From: Hypomesus transpacificus
Lineage: Eukaryota; Chordata; Actinopteri; Osmeriformes; Osmeridae
Reading direction: 5' to 3'
Assembly: GCF_021917145.1 (NCBI RefSeq)
Contig: NC_061065.1
Span: forward strand, 3,849,168-3,913,167
DNA length: 64,000 nucleotides
The notes beneath the pieces were generated by a model. The model was not told the DNA's origin. It saw nothing but the letters and a program-made list of their open reading frames with translations, and did no database searches. Shown here piece by piece: positions 39,619-54,800 of the stretch. The position numbers and the translations under genes were made by a program. Every line of letters starts with the position of its first letter. The first letter of the stretch is position 1.

Positions 39619-42252
39619 GTCTAGGCCTAGTATTGGCAGGGAAAGTTTAGTGGGACGTTTGGTGTTAGGTGTGGCAGCCAGCCCTTTGAGTGAAATTGTT
39701 AAAATAACTGGTCGGTACGATATAAACTTTCCAAAAAAGGACATAACATGTTAAGAACAAGACTGGCTGTCTTCCTACAGGGAAGCCAAGCCATTTCACT
39801 CACACCAGTGCGGTACTGTTGCAGAGTGTGTGGGAGGCAGAGGCAGAGGAAAAGGATGTTCAGCTTGATGCAAATTCAGTTTGGATCTACGATATTTCTG
39901 CTGCTGCTCTTGTTATAAAGGGCTTAGAAGGATCTAGATGTGCTGTCAACTGTCCATATGTTTCAATGTAAAGCTACAGTTGGATGTCACAGGTGTCCCT
40001 GATTTGCTCAATCGTGCACCCTTCCTCCCTCGCCATTTTCACTCTTGTGTTCTCTGACCTACAAACACCTGGTCTCCCACTCCTATTCTAAACAGCGCAT
40101 TAGCCAGCTACAGTCCACAGACAGTTTAGCTAGCTATCGGACAGCATGAGCGGGTTGTATTGATGACTGTGAGGAGTGAGGTTAACCCATTCCTCTGTGT
40201 CACCACTACACTAAACCACAACTCTCACTTAACATCATAAGACATGATCTTCTGGGAGTGAGATTGTGTGAGGTGGGGGTGGAAGCAGGGAGTAGACCTG
40301 GGGTCAAATGTTTCTCAGGAGTGTTAGGAAACTTTCTCATCCTGGCACGAGTGTGTGCTCTGTTCGGTGAGAAGCTGGAGCGGTTAATAATGGAAGCACC
40401 TTCTGCTGTGGTCCCTCTAGCTCGCCTAATGAGGACTGGCTTCATCCTCTCTCTGACACTACGCAGAGCGGGATGTGCTGCTCTCCAGCCTGTTTCCATG
40501 GAGATGCTCAGGAGCTGTAGTGTGTGTGTGTGTGTCTGTGTGTGTCTGTGTGTGTTTTCTCTGTACATTCCACCAAACAGTGGTGCTTTATAGGATCTGG
40601 GCCAGAGCACACAGTCTGTGTGTATGTGTGTGTGTGGGTGGACTTGTTTAGAGAAGGGTTATTTGTGTGTGTGTGTTTCTGTGAGAGTGTGTTTGAACGT
40701 GCATCTATGTGTGTGCAATGGTGGGCTCCATTGCGTAGGTGGGTTTTAGTGTATAATGAATAACTGCCAATATGTTTGTGTGAGTGTATACACTCATACA
40801 GTACATGCAGTAAGTATGTGAATGCTTGTATGTAAGGTGTGTACAGTATGGAAAGTTTGTACAGTAACTAAGTGTGTATGCATGTATGGATAGGAGGGGG
40901 AGAGATTCTGCTGTTCTCCAGTTGGTATCTCCTCCTCTGATGTGGAACAAGAGCAGACCTCTCTTCACCGCTCTGTCTCTATGTTAAAAGCTGGGACACA
41001 TGGATCTATTCAGGTCTGGAAATGACACATGACACAAAGGCTTCCAGACTTTGACTTGTCTGTTTCATGGGAGAGTCTGAAACCATTATTGAATGAATCA
41101 TAGACCAGCCAAATGGGTTTTGGTGCCCTCTATGTACTTGTTCATGCATTTGGGATATTTCGGACGACGCAGCTCGCCAACATATGTTTTTTTTAATGAC
41201 TCACAGCTGTACTAGTGACGCTCAGACTGTGACCCTTCCAGACGTGTGGCAAGATCCGAGGTAAAGGAAACGACCCTAGCTCGACCCTGTAGGGCTGCAG
41301 AACAAGCAGGACAGCTTCCTCTGGAATAATGAGTCTTGGTTTCCATAAACACCCACCAGGGGATTGAGGTCCTGAGGTGAGCGAGGGAGCTGTGAAAAAG
41401 GTGTCTTCTTTCAGTTTTTCTTTGCCTGAGTAATAAAATGCAGACCTTGACAGACACGGCGAGGGATGCTAGACTGGGGGAAGCCCTGCGGAAGAACCTT
41501 CCTGTTGAGATGGAACAATCCCTCTCCCCTCACTCCTGTCAATAATGCATTTGGATAGTTGTTTTGCCTGAGTTTTCAAAGGATTACTATCGTGGTGCTG
41601 GGGTCGAGGGGGTACTTTGAAATTAAATGGGATCTTGGTCAGGTATCTGAATGGTCAGATGACTGATTTTCAACCTAACATAGGCTATGGAAGTCTACAA
41701 AAGGATTTCGTAGCTGCTCATCACCCACAATTGGGAAATGCATTTCTTTAAAAGAAGAAACTACGGCATCGACCTGTGTTGCTTTAATCGGGCTCTCGCC
41801 AAGCATAAAATGTATTAGTGTTGTTCTTTCTTTCTCCTTTTAGCATCATGTAGATTGAACCGCTCCCCAGGAGATAATAGGATTGCCTGTGTGTGTGCAG
41901 GTCTATCCCGTGGAGAACTAGGGGGCTGACAGCCACTACCCTGGGGGGAAAGAGGGGGCTTATGGGATCGGGATGGGGATCGGAAGTGAGCGTGTGTTCA
42001 TTTGTTCGGGCTGCCATCTCCACCTCTGACTTGGTCTCGAGCTAGTGTCACAGAGCCTGCCGGTCGTTGATGGCAGGGGGTGTCAGACTCACCCAGGATG
42101 TCACACACACACACACACTCACATCCTCACTGGTAATGCCGAGCGCTGATGCTATTATGCGAACCTCACAGTGCAGTGAGGGGGCCTCTGTGACTAGTGC
42201 TAAGCTTTCTTGGTTGGCTTGGCAGGTGAGCACACATGTGAGGTAACATGTA

Positions 42253-42256
<4 letters not shown>

Positions 42257-42338
<82 letters not shown>
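42257..42338. repeat. (CA)41 microsatellite
   Basis: 82 bp of uninterrupted CA. Confidence 0.97.
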
Positions 42339-42341
<3 letters not shown>

Positions 42342-42819
42342 CTGTGCCATTGATTTGGGAAACTAATGCAATTCTGAGCCAAGCTTAACTAGAGAACTCA
42401 TACGGGAATAGGAAAGTCAATGTAAATGGTGTTTAGAACCTGTATGGCTGGTTCAGTAAATCATCATTTTGTCTTTACACAATAGTGCCTGACAACTTTT
42501 TAGCAAGATATGTTGGGTCAGAAAAAGCAAACAAGAGCCAGTAGATACAATTAACTAGCAATTTTTTCCAGATAGTGGAATACAACTTGTGCCCTTGACC
42601 TTGTGCTCCACCGGGGCCCTTTGGCTGGTTATGAGAGTGTGTGCGTTGTGCCCCCTGCTTGGCTCTGTGAGGGTGAGCTCTGTGAAGGTGGAGCCCCCTC
42701 CATGCCCAGCCTTTAATTCAACCCAGTGACACACACACAGCTGAGTACTGTACAACCTGTGCCCTCTCAGTAACATGCTGGGAACACCGGGAGAAGAGCA
42801 GAAGTCTGTGGGTTGCCAC

Positions 42820-42971
42820 CGAACTGCTGGAACCTCCCAGCAACATTACAAACTGCTGGAACCATCCAGAAATGTTCCCAGAATGTGGGGTTTCCAGCTA
42901 CGTTGCTATGACGTTCTAGCAATGAACTTGACTGCAATGTTCTAGCAATGTAACTGAGATATTACAGCAAG
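42820..42971. repeat. degenerate repeat of CTGGAAC / AGCAA(C/T)GTT-like words
   Basis: Words such as GCTGGAACC and TTCTAGCAATG recur with variation. The pattern leads into the cleaner 22-bp array that follows. It could be an old minisatellite or a transposon end; I cannot decide. Confidence 0.4.
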
Positions 42972-43036
42972 GTTAGTGTGACATTCCAGTGAAGTTAGTG
43001 TGACATTCCAGTGAAGTTAGTGTGACATTTCAGCAA
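42972..43036 (+). repeat. 22-bp minisatellite, 3 copies
   Basis: The unit GTTAGTGTGACATTCCAGTG plus AA starts at 42972, 42994 and 43016; the third copy diverges at its end. Confidence 0.85.
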
Positions 43037-44342
43037 TTTTATTTCGTAGTGTTGCTTGCTAAAGAGGTGGTCACCTGCAAGTTAGAGACGCAAGATTGAA
43101 CCTATGAAAGGGCACGTAAGTGAGGAAGTGATACTGATGAAAGACACAAACACCAGTGAAACATACTTCTTGGTTATCTCAGTTTATCTGTGTATTTCTG
43201 TACCGGCTGGCTGGACAGTGACCCCGGGTAATTCCAAAGTGGAGGTCAGTGAACCGTAGCTGGCTCACGCTTGTTCCCTGCAGGCTGGTTGACATTGGTG
43301 TCCAGGGACTATGATAGCTTGATTTAGGTGTGCACCTCATGCACACACATTCGCTCGCACACACCGTGCTATGCTCCGATAACACAGGTTCCCAGCCTCA
43401 GATTTCAACACTAATTGGCTGTGTAGACATCTGCTTAATGTCAAGAGGGCAGAAGCTGGCTGAAGAACACATCTATGCATAAAAGAACATGCCAGTGTCA
43501 GGAACTCGTGATTTGGCAAATTTAATGTTCATTAATATCTGTGTTACAAATGATTAGGCTGTTATCCTAATTGCCAAGCTGTAAAGTCATACCAAAGAGA
43601 TGGCCACCAGCCCCAGGACTGGCAGTTCAGAGGCTGGCCTGGTCAGTCAGGTTTGATGCTCAACTCTGACGTGTTTCAGCGTCCTGTTCAGATGGTCACA
43701 CACACCACCCCTCTCCTCTGTCTGAGGCGTTAGCCCTCTCAACTGTGCTCAAATGTGTGACGACCATTTGTGCTCAGACTCTCTAGCCTGCAAGGTTGCG
43801 GCAGGCTGATGTTGCCTAGCTACAGGGGACGGGGAAAAGGGGCATCGTCATGGTGAAAGCGCGGGGTCGGGGGTTAACCATCTCTGACGTCATCAGGACC
43901 CTCATTAGTACTCCTTTGCCTCAGTAAGTGAGTGTGGAGAAATCAAATAGACGTAACACCTGGTTCACACTGTTGCATATGTGAGTGGACTGTGTGGCAT
44001 GTCTGTGCAATCCTTATGGGTGTGTTGAACTTTGTACATTTTCAAAATGGTGGATTTTACTACAGAAATACAGATGCAGCTAAACTTTTGTGTCCGTACG
44101 GATGCAAATGACCAGAAAACAGGTGTTTTGCCGAGTGCAAAGGAGCATAGCTTGCTACACTCACCCACTGCAGACACATCTGTAAAAATACAATTGTGAT
44201 GTGTAAAGTCTTAGCAATTAGACACTTACTACATACCCAGAAATGGCGTCTGTAAGGCAAATCCTGTGCACACATTGCTTTCAAACACTTCAATGTAATT
44301 GATCTCTGTGACTGACCCATGTCTATTCAGGATGGTGTGTGC

Positions 44343-44343
<1 letters not shown>

Positions 44344-44370
<27 letters not shown>
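44344..44370. repeat. (GT)n microsatellite
   Basis: About 13 GT units after a GTGCAT leader. Confidence 0.85.
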
Positions 44371-44373
<3 letters not shown>

Positions 44374-44666
44374 GGCAACAACAGCTGGTCTGGGAGGTCT
44401 AATGTGGAAACCAAAACACCCTCCACCACCCTACTGTGATTTCTGAGCCACTTTTCTGGAACATTAGACTAAGTCTGGAACCTCAAAGGCTGATTTATCT
44501 CCGCTCTCTCTCTCCTTCTCTTCCCCTTCACCTCTCTCTCTTTCCTTATCTCTCTCCCTCTCTTCCTCTCTCTCTCTTTCTGCTAGCAGTAGCGCAGTTG
44601 AAACGAACATATTGCTGAGAACATTATGTTCGTTACTGTCTCCGTCCTCTCCTACCGACTGTTCAC

Positions 44667-44678
44667 CACGCACGCACG

Positions 44679-44772
<94 letters not shown>

Positions 44773-44792
44773 CACACACACGCACGCACACA
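44667..44792. repeat. (CA)n microsatellite with CACG interruptions
   Basis: Starts with CACG units, then long CA runs broken by single CG steps, and ends in CGCACGCACA. The CG steps probably reflect CpG/TpG point mutation within the array. Confidence 0.93.
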
Positions 44793-47700
44793 TCTCCCCA
44801 CCACACAACACTGGTCATGAGGGATGACAGCCTATCATGTATCCACCATCTGCTGCTCTGGGAACCACTGTTTTGTGGGTAGAGCGTAACTCTGACCTGA
44901 GGGCAGAGGGCCAGGGGCCACAGCTGAGCAGCGAGAGTGAGGGGAGCTCCACCAGCCTGGCTTCCTGGCTGGCTGTCCTGGATGCTGGTCCTCTCTGGTG
45001 CTGAATCCTCGTGTTGCTTAATCATTTCATATTGCCAAATCCAAAGGGTTACAGGAGATGTGCTACTGTAATACTTCAAGCTCAGGATTTCAAAAGAGCT
45101 CTCACTCACATAATATTTACTGTACAAGTCAGTGATTGTGGAATTCTGTATGATTTCCTGTTCCCCAAAATGGAGCGGTGCTCGGGGGGGCCCTGAGAGA
45201 TGGCTGCATGCACGGTGCAGTACACAGGAAAGGAACATGTCGTCGGGACGCAAAAAGAAGTGTTATTTTTTCCTCCCTAGTTGGGATTTTAGCCTGAAAG
45301 GTGGGTTCTTCCTTTGATCTCAGATTTGGGTCACAAGCATTGGAAGCTTATAGATTGTGTCATGTGTGTGTGTGTGTGTGTGTTAGTATATGAGAGCAGA
45401 GAGCTGTACAGAGAACAGAACACTACAGTACAGGTGGTGTTAGTGTGTGTGTGTAATATCTCTAGTACGCGTTTGATTTGTTGACTGACATAAAAGACTA
45501 GCATCACACAACACTTGGTCCATAGGCTGCATTCTTACTGCACTGGCATTTCTGTCCAGGTGTGTCCTCCCAGGGCCAAACAGCACAGTGAGACTAGACC
45601 CCTGGGATCAGAAAGGTTCAACCTGACAATAAGGTCCAAGCATGGGCTCCAAGTATTGGAAAGAGTAAACACACCTGACATCTGCTCTAGTGCTGCTGTC
45701 AGGGAATTGAGTATCTCCCTCTCTCTCAAACGCTGGTCTGTCGAGCCTACTTCCCTCCCCTCCGCCCTCCCTCCAGTCTTTTTTCCTAACCATATACCTC
45801 TCTTTCCCCTTTCTCCCCCTCTCTCCAACGCCCTCGCCCCAACATACTCTCTAACTCTCTTATCCTAACACTTTTTCTTCTCCCCACCCCCCATTGTTTC
45901 CGCTCTCCTCCTCTCCCCTCTTCCCTGGCTCCTACTGTAAAGCGTCTCCCTTGGAGAACCTCAGGGTGTGATTCCAGGTATCCATCACCACCTTGTGCTC
46001 CCTGAGCTCTCCAGAGATCCAGCTCCCCTGCTCTCTGCCACAGCGGCTCTCTGCCAGGGATACAGCACGGGTCACCGGAGTTTCACCCCCTTATCTCCTC
46101 GCGCTGTGACAAGCTGAGAACTGAACGCCGCACGCCGCCCACAATCCATGGCAGCCTATCCCTGCCAAGCCCTGAGGAAGAGGAACTGAAAAGATTCACG
46201 CCAACAGGATCAGAGTGGGAGGCCAGGGCATGGGAATGTCTCACGACAAGACCAGATTAAAAAGATCTGATGAAATTCAGATGGGTCGCTTAGATCGTTT
46301 TTTTTTTTTAATACTGCAGCGATAATCACCATAGAGAATATGCAATATGTGGGCAGTGTCTGGAATGAATGGGTATATTATTATTTTTTATGTGGCGTTA
46401 AACATCGTGTTTATGGCCCATTAAAATGCCAACATGCTTTGTGCACATTGTAGCCCTGTTGTTTAGATGTTTGCTGCTGGGTAATTTGTGAGGTGACAGT
46501 GAGTCACTACTGTAGTATCTGTCCCCCCTGCATTTTTCTGTTATGTAACGTTGTTTTAGTCATGATTAAGTCACTGAAAATGGGAACAATGTTTTAGCCA
46601 TGTCATTTATGTCATTTCCTGACCTACAGGCTGTGCTCCCTCTGTGTGGAGAAGACTGAAGTTGTAAGCAAGAAAAGGTACCTCACTATCTGTCTCTGCT
46701 GCTGACATATTTGGCGTTGCCTAGCAACCAGTTTCGGCATTTTTGTGAAAGATAGCCACATCCAAAAAAAGCAACTGTGAAGACTAAGTTCCTTGTTATC
46801 CTGCTGTGGACGTGTGCAAGCTGAACTCTCTCTCTCTCTTTCTCGTTCACTCTATTTCATTGTCTGTCACTGAGGTGTAAAATGTATATTTTTGGAAGTT
46901 CTCACAAAAGCTAAGGGCTTTATTCTCATTGGCTGTACATAACTTTAGTTGTGAGATTTCATTGTTAGACCATTACTGTAAGTGGCAAAACCTTTTGGGG
47001 AGAGACATAGCTATCTGAGCTTAACCATCCCCCATACTGCTGCGATCACTGGATCTTTGCTGATCTCAAGTTTGGTCCATGAGCAGTCTGCTTCCACAAA
47101 CGAACCCAAAAAATCATAGACATAGACATGGTAGTCAGTTCCATTTGACCCAACCGTGCAATACTCCCAAACAGAGAAGCAGTCCATCTAACATTGGGAC
47201 ATCACATGGTTTTGTTTCACCATTAGGTTACCCCCCTTTGGAGGGTATACCCCCCACAGTGACGAGTCATGGGTCTCATTAACCTCTCCCGCCCCAGGGC
47301 TGATGGCTTGATGAGCTATCAGAGGGGAGGGGCTGTATCCAGGGGTGGGTGGGAGGAATGGTTGTTCAAGGACACGTTCATACTGCTAGTCTACATACAT
47401 TAAATATAACATGTATTAGCTACTGTGCATATAAAGATGCAGTACTAGAGTTGGTATGGGTCTAGCTGTGGTAAGGACCACTAGTTATGCACTACCATAG
47501 TGCCTGTAACCGGGGCAACCCTGTCTCAATTTGATTTGATTTTGAGTGAAAATTGGGAGGGTGTTTTATTATTGTGACACTTTGACCCAATCCAGTAAAG
47601 GTAAAAAGAATTCACCAGTGACAGGCTAGAGCAGCCCCAGCAGCTGCTGATGTCACAATGTCTGGTCTTTATCTTGACTTCCTTCCTCTGTGTTGCTGCA

Positions 47701-49572
47701 TTTATGAACAGGCTGTTGTCAGAGCACACAGAGGCACAGCCAAATGAGATTCAGCTCATAAAGGTCTGGCGGAGGTCCAGCGTCCACGTCTTTGAGGAAG
47801 CTGTCAAGCTAGCTGGTAAAGAGGAGCGGAGCACCTGGTGAGGAAGGGCTCGGTGTTCTGGGCTCTGTACACAGGCCCTAGATATGGATGACAAGTGATA
47901 CCTCTCTTGATTGGGGTTTAAACCTCCCTACTTTTCTTGTTTCTCTGTCTGTCCTCTCCATTCCTCATTTTACTCCTCCGCTCTGCTCTCCTTTTCTTCT
48001 CCTCTGCTCTGCTCTCCTCTCCTCTGAGGTTTGTACACAGTTTTGGTATCTCATCCATCCCAGTGCTCCATTGGAGCCAGAAACACACTGTTCATTCACC
48101 CTGCAGGCGTCCCTTTTACTATATCAGACCACAAAACTGGTTTTAGCTAATTACCCAGTGGCTTAGTTGTAAGTGAGCTCACGCTGAATTGTGTGTGTGT
48201 GTGTGTGTCGGACTGCATGCTTGTGCCTGCCTGCCTGTGCTGCGAGCCTAGATGAGGTCCATCCAATTACAAATGGGCCACATTGTCTTACACTTAATGT
48301 AAACGATGTTCAAAGTCCCCAAGTAATACTGATAAATCGCTTGCCCTGCAGTAATATCAATATGTGTGGCACACAACAGGATCCAGCCCCAAAACAAGTC
48401 CAGATAAAGACTTTGATAGGCAAGCGCTGTCTTCATGCTCTCGCTTGAAGTACACACTGCACATCAATAATGCAGACTGGCTACACAAGGTTATGCTGTG
48501 TTTGTTTAGGTTCTCAATTAAACCGTTTTTAACCTCTATCTACAGTTCTAATCTCATTAGACTGAGAATGGGGAGGCAGTCAGTGCAAAGGCCAGAAATG
48601 CAGGAGAGTGGCCAGCAAGGTGTGGGCCGATATCATTGTTTGCCAGTAATTTAGAAAAGGTGTAGGTATCCAATTAGAGGTCGTATTTTTTTATTTTAAT
48701 GAGAAGAAAGCGTCATTCATAATTTTGCAAAATAAAGCTATCTAAGGGAATAAGAAACATTTCTCAGTCAAAGCAGCCTCTCAACTCTCCACTATGTAGG
48801 TGGGGACAATACAGGGAGATTCCCCTCTCAGTTTTTTTTGCCGCTTAAAATGTGCCACACAGGCCAGCAGCATTGTGGGAGTACTGTAATCCTTTTCTCA
48901 TTCCATTCCTCCTGTGAGGAAGAGTGTGTTGATTAGTGGGATTCGCAAGTGTCAGCGCAATGCCACAATAATTAAACTAGAGTGTCTCACCTTGTTATTA
49001 CATGTAATACTAGGAGGAAAAAAGGGACGTCTGAGGGCAAAATACCTCTGGGAGAGAACTTTTTTTCTCAGACAGACAAGACTTTTTGAGGTAAAATAGC
49101 TTAGCAACAAAGAGAAATGTGACGAGGAAGCAAGAATGATCAAAGAAGACTCCACGGAACTTCTGTGGGGTGAAATTTGTGTTGTCAGTGGCAGTCATCT
49201 GTCAGCTTCTGTTCATACACATCCAATAGAAAAAACATTATAATGTCTCGAAAGCAAATGGAAAATAATTTGTTCCCCTTATCCCGTTGTTTTCCCAGTT
49301 TCCCAGTTCAATGTAACCCTGGTAAATACCTCGAGCCGAGAATGGAAATGACATAGCATGCGCCTTGTTAGGAGGCTGTGAGTTTCTCTAGACACCATCT
49401 CTTAATGGTCGCTGAAATGTAGATTATTGCCTACTTCTATATTATTGCCTGGCTCTTTGGAGGATCACACTGTCAGATAGGCAAGTACAGTTTCTGTAAC
49501 AATGACAGAGAGCGAGAGATTGAGGTAGAAAGCGAAAGAATGGGATAGAGAACGGGAGAGAGAAGCAATTAT

Positions 49573-49790
<218 letters not shown>

Positions 49791-51818
49791 GTTAACAGTA
49801 CACCCGGTCCAACTGCGGTTCTGATGCCTAACATGTACGCTGGCACTCTATTTATCTCTCATGTAACTAGAACTGTAACTTTGATCGACGCATAGTTGAC
49901 TGTTTGACACAGCAGACGCATACATCCCGTCATATCCTAGGATGACACTGGAAATCAATTTGTAATGTTTTCCAGTGTGGGCTGGGTATTGCATGACAAT
50001 GGAACACCACATCCCTTTCCTGTGCAGGGTAAACTTTTTACAGGATTGTTATTCAAGACAAAATCAGTGGCTTGCTGCAAAGATGACAATGGCATTTAGG
50101 AGTTGCTGTTGCTTCCTGTTCGGAAGCGATAGCTGATCAATGTATACAATTTATCCTTATTCCTGAGTCTGATGTGTATAATTACAGCCCACTTAGCAGT
50201 GTTCTGCAGCTGAATATAGTGCAGAGACAACCCTGATTGAGGAAATGGGTTGCTTTCTTTCGACCCATTGAATGGACTGACAGTGTTTGTGTGCGCGTGT
50301 TCGTGTGTGCTTGTCTTTTGTATACTGTTGCGTGTGGGTGTATGCATGCAAGTGTGTTTGCTCGGCACATGCGTGTGTGTGTCTGAATGTGCATGTATGC
50401 TTTTAGTGCGTGTGTTCTCTGAAGGTCACTCACCATAGTATCTCTAATGAGTCTCAGCTCGTGTGTGAGCGAGCGGTCTGTCATCAAGGCCTGATGCTCC
50501 GCTGGCTCTATACTGGTCAGACTGAGGCTGTGTCACCCTCTCCAACGTGTGACAGACACTCGTGGTGACAAGCGGTGGAGACAGTCCCAGCACCTCTTTG
50601 ACTCACCCAACAGGGCCGATGCTTCACACATCCTTATGTGTCTGAGAGCAAGCGGGTGCAGTGGATGAGCCGCTATGAGTCAATGAAGGATGAATGTGTG
50701 TGGAGGATTCCAGAAGCTCGACTGACAATGCAATGCATGCGAGACATATCAAATATGTTTTCAAATATATTCTGCAAGAGTTTTTTGGCAATTCTTTTTG
50801 GCCTGGGTTAGTGGTGCTTTGTGTGCATGAAATGTGGCTGTTGTTATCTGTGCATGTAGGTTCTGGAGGTAAATACTGCATGAGGCAATCAGTCACTTAT
50901 AAAAAGAGAAAAGAAAATCGTTCTTTGTTCGCTCAATCTTGTGTGAAATCTTTCTGGGTGCACTGGAAGGAGCTTCTCGTCAACAAGCAGCCTTTAGTTG
51001 TTTTTTCCTCACCATGTTAGCCTGTCTTGATAGTGAGACAAGGTTACCACAGCAACATGCCACTCTCCTGCCCACACCATCAGAGTATTTTGTTCCACCC
51101 TCCTCAGACTGTTTTAGTAGCATTCTTAGAATCTCCCCCTATACCCTTACCTTCCCAACCCCGCACCCACACTCACCATCTCTGAATACCTGTCTGAAGC
51201 CCTGTGGTACATTACCATGTGGCACGTTGACTGTATACAATATGCCTTCTTTGTAAGGCCGGTTGTGGTGTGACCTTTGGAGGTTGCAGTAATGCAGTTA
51301 GGTCTCATTCTTATTCTCGTCGTGCCCAGAGGACAGCCCAAACATTCAGTCCCTCCAGGGGCCAAAGACTTTTTAATTCCACTAGGCCACTTCCCAGTGT
51401 GTGGCTGAGTGGAGGATTGTTGGTTCGGACGTGCTGCGTGGGTCCTCTGCCAAGAAACAAGATCTTTTTATAGCCTCTTGTAAGATGGCCTCTCGGTTTT
51501 CCTCCCCACCTACTGTAAGTTTGACTCACATCCTGCTCTGGTGATGTTCCATCTTCATCCATGCTCTCCTCAGCCATTAAAATTAGTGTTTCTACTGCAT
51601 TCAATTGTCTGGTCTGTTGTGGGTAGTCGTCAGCTCACATTCCAAACAGGTGCTTTGATAATCCAGTGCAAACTGCAGCACAGGTTGTTTTTTGTATGAG
51701 TGGATCTCTCGCTGCTCAGGACAGATGGAATAATACCTAACAGAAGCCTGATGAAGTATGTGGATCATCTCTAAAACCTCAAATATAAAGTCCCACTTTA
51801 TAACTATAGCTTACCATA

Positions 51819-51864
51819 GCAGGAACCAGGAACCAGGAGCTGGGAGCCAGGAGCCAGGAGTCAG
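51819..51864. repeat. 7-bp minisatellite (CCAGGAG/CCAGGAA)
   Basis: About six imperfect tandem copies of a 7-bp unit, read as CAGGAACCAGGAACCAGGAG and onwards. Confidence 0.75.
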
Positions 51865-54800
51865 GCCTGTGTAAACCAGCTCTTCCTGGCTCGCCATCCC
51901 ATCAGTGTCCTGAAAGCGCACAGCGTCCATAATTGGCTATGGAAAGCCCTGCTCAAGTGAACGAAAGAAATAGGCCATTAAAGCGGCGGGGGGTTTTACG
52001 CCGTGTCACCCTTGTACATATTGGAGACAAACAAAATGAAATCATATCAGAGACTCTCAAGGTAGCTGAAGATATTGAGGGCAGAACATAATGCAGAGAG
52101 GAAGCTAAAGTAGCAAATTTGCCAGACCTGCATATCAAGAGAAAGTTGCAGTCTTCAGGCTCTGTTGGAAATGATCCCCTCTGGTTCTCAGTGGTGCCTG
52201 GACATAGATTGCTTATTTGCAGACTGCTTGAAAAGAGACCACTTCTCATGCGGGAGGTGCTATTCCCTCACATATTGTACACCAGAGGAACACCCTCTAC
52301 GCCCACAGACACTCATTGTGACCTCCACTGGTTGTCATTTACCTGTCTATTCACTCCTGTGAGACTGGAGGTAGGTTGCGAACATTATGATCAAATGTCT
52401 AGAGAACAACAACAATAGGCTAACAAAAATCGTTACATATTTGTAAAGGAAGATGGTATGTCTGGCAGCAGTTCATTGATGATATACTGTAACTAAGACT
52501 TTTAAAGCCATCTGTTGACCTCTATCAAGAAAGTGTCTATGATGATTTCCCCCCCTTTTTTTTATGAATGGACGGACCGTGGTTATATGAAACCACTTAT
52601 AGACTGAGGTTGCTAGGAGATAAGGAGTTTCCATAGAAACAACCAACAGGTATATAGATCTTCATCATACCTTCATGTAACTTCCAAGAAAATTGAGAAC
52701 AATATGTTTCCACTTGCAGTTATTCCTCGGTATGTTGACTTGGATAATATGATTGTCAAATATATTTTGTATAAGAAATGAAGGTATCCCTGTCATGTGA
52801 GCATGGAGGGAATAGACTGTGTAGCTGACAAGGACATCCTCTGTTCCTAACTCTGTACCATTCCAGTACTGTACCATCAGTTCAGAGGTTAAATGAAAAT
52901 AACTGTACCATATAATGATCGATGTTTAGAAGCGATGTTTGCTTGAATGTACACTCTACAACTTGGCACTATGATGAGTACAGTAATTAGAGGGGAAGAA
53001 GTTCTCTTAAATAGCTTTAGGTAAACAGGAGATTGTCAAAGTGAAATGTTATTACCTTAATAGTTTCCATGGAGATTTGTCAATATTCCTTCTCCCACCT
53101 GATAGCTAGGCAAGTGAGTGAACTCACCGAACTTCAGACACCTCCGCTTATCTTCTGCCTGTTCAGATGTACCCATCATTCAACCATCCATCAACCTCTA
53201 AGCTCTTCACCTAAGCATTTCTTCATTTCATTTTCAACATGTTCAGCGACATTCTGATGACCTTCGTGTTATCGTAGGTATTACAGACCTTCAGTGGTCC
53301 ATCCTGCATCCCTGATGCCCCCTGTGACGTTGGAGTAAAGACTTGGGCTGGGATCTGCAGGGGCTTTTATTGAAAAGCCATTATAACATTACTCTTCGTT
53401 TTTTCCTTCAGCTTCGATGGTTGGCTTGCTGTGTCATATCTGGTTAGCCCGTGAAGTGGCTCTCCGAGACAGATGGAAGAAGATGGCCGGAGCAGATCAC
53501 CCCAGCTCATGAGGACAATACCCCCCTGATTCCAGACCTACTTCAGTGCTAAATGGATTTTGAATACCAAAGTCAGTCTTGCATTTCACACTCCAGTCTT
53601 TCCGTTAACACTTTACATCAACTGTCATTTTGAAACCAGTTGTAATAACCCACAATGTATTAGCTCTACCATTTGATAGCCGTTCGTAAATGATTAGTAT
53701 GAAAGCAGAGTATGAGGTTGAATCATTTTCTCATCGTTTTGAAGAGTTAATACTTCTACAGCATTTCGAAAGACTGATACAGTATAGGTAAGATTGAAGA
53801 GATCACGTCTGCTTGATTATCCTCTCATCCGAGATGTTGCTCACATAAACACATGCAGCACAGCACTCGTGCACTCTCTGCGGACTGAGGAGAACAGACT
53901 TGCTGCAGCCTCGCAGCATATTCACTGCATAACAGACAGTATCATAGTGACAAGGCCAGAATGCAGTGGGAGGATTTGGGAGATGCTTCATCAGACCAGT
54001 GATAGACTAGCTCCCTATTAGGTCATTCTTCCGGGGCGTGTAGACAGAGGCTGCTGGAGTGCGTGGCGTCGCTACAACATGAGCCAGTGTCTGCTGATGA
54101 GAAGCTGCAGTGGGAGGGAGTGGGAGAGGGAATATCAAAGGTTGAACGCAGCTTCTGCCGCAAAGCTCATCTAATTTTGCTTGCTTTCTTAGCTCGATTG
54201 CAAGGTCTGTCACTCTTTCCTTACGTAACAAGCCCTGTGCTGGAGCTCTTCATGAACAGAAGTGCACAGTCACTGATTGCTATAAAATAATTTACTCAAC
54301 CCTATTTGATAAGAACTGTTGGTGGGTAGGCTGTAGGCTTCTAATACCATTTTAAAAAGGAGACACGTTTGAATAAATAGCGAGAGTAACAGCTAAAATG
54401 TTGTAGAATAGGTATGGTTTCCTTTTATGTTGAGACACTCATCAACTGCACAGTGACACAGACTGCACTATCCAGAGCTTGTCAGAATATCTGTTGGCAG
54501 CCATGACGGCAGGGACTGTGGAGGGGCGTCAATCCCTCACAGCCGATGATTTAGGTTACACCACGGTTTAGTGGTCAGGGTTAGAAAACAGACCAAGCAA
54601 GTAATAAGCATTGATTCCGAAAGGACTCTGTTGCCCCCCTGCGATCGATGCACCGGCTGTTATTTCAAACTATGTGATTCACGTGCTACAGGAGGCTGCC
54701 TGTTGCTGGCCCTCCCCTATTCCCCACAGCACTAGCATGGTGTGGAGGAGGAGGGATGGGCTGGTGCCAAGTTATGCAATCATCTCAAGAGCAGGCAGCC

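Noticed and set aside
46630-46677. 48-nt candidate dlgap2 exon with AG/GT borders and a product (LCSLCVEKTE) vaguely like the CTLCGE of the human N-terminus
   Set aside because: No reading frame both stays open and matches the phase needed by the exon at 59305. It could still be an untranslated exon.
53411-53512. Short open frame after an acceptor-like TTCAG in the dlgap2 intron
   Set aside because: No similarity, no usable donor and a stop after 34 codons.
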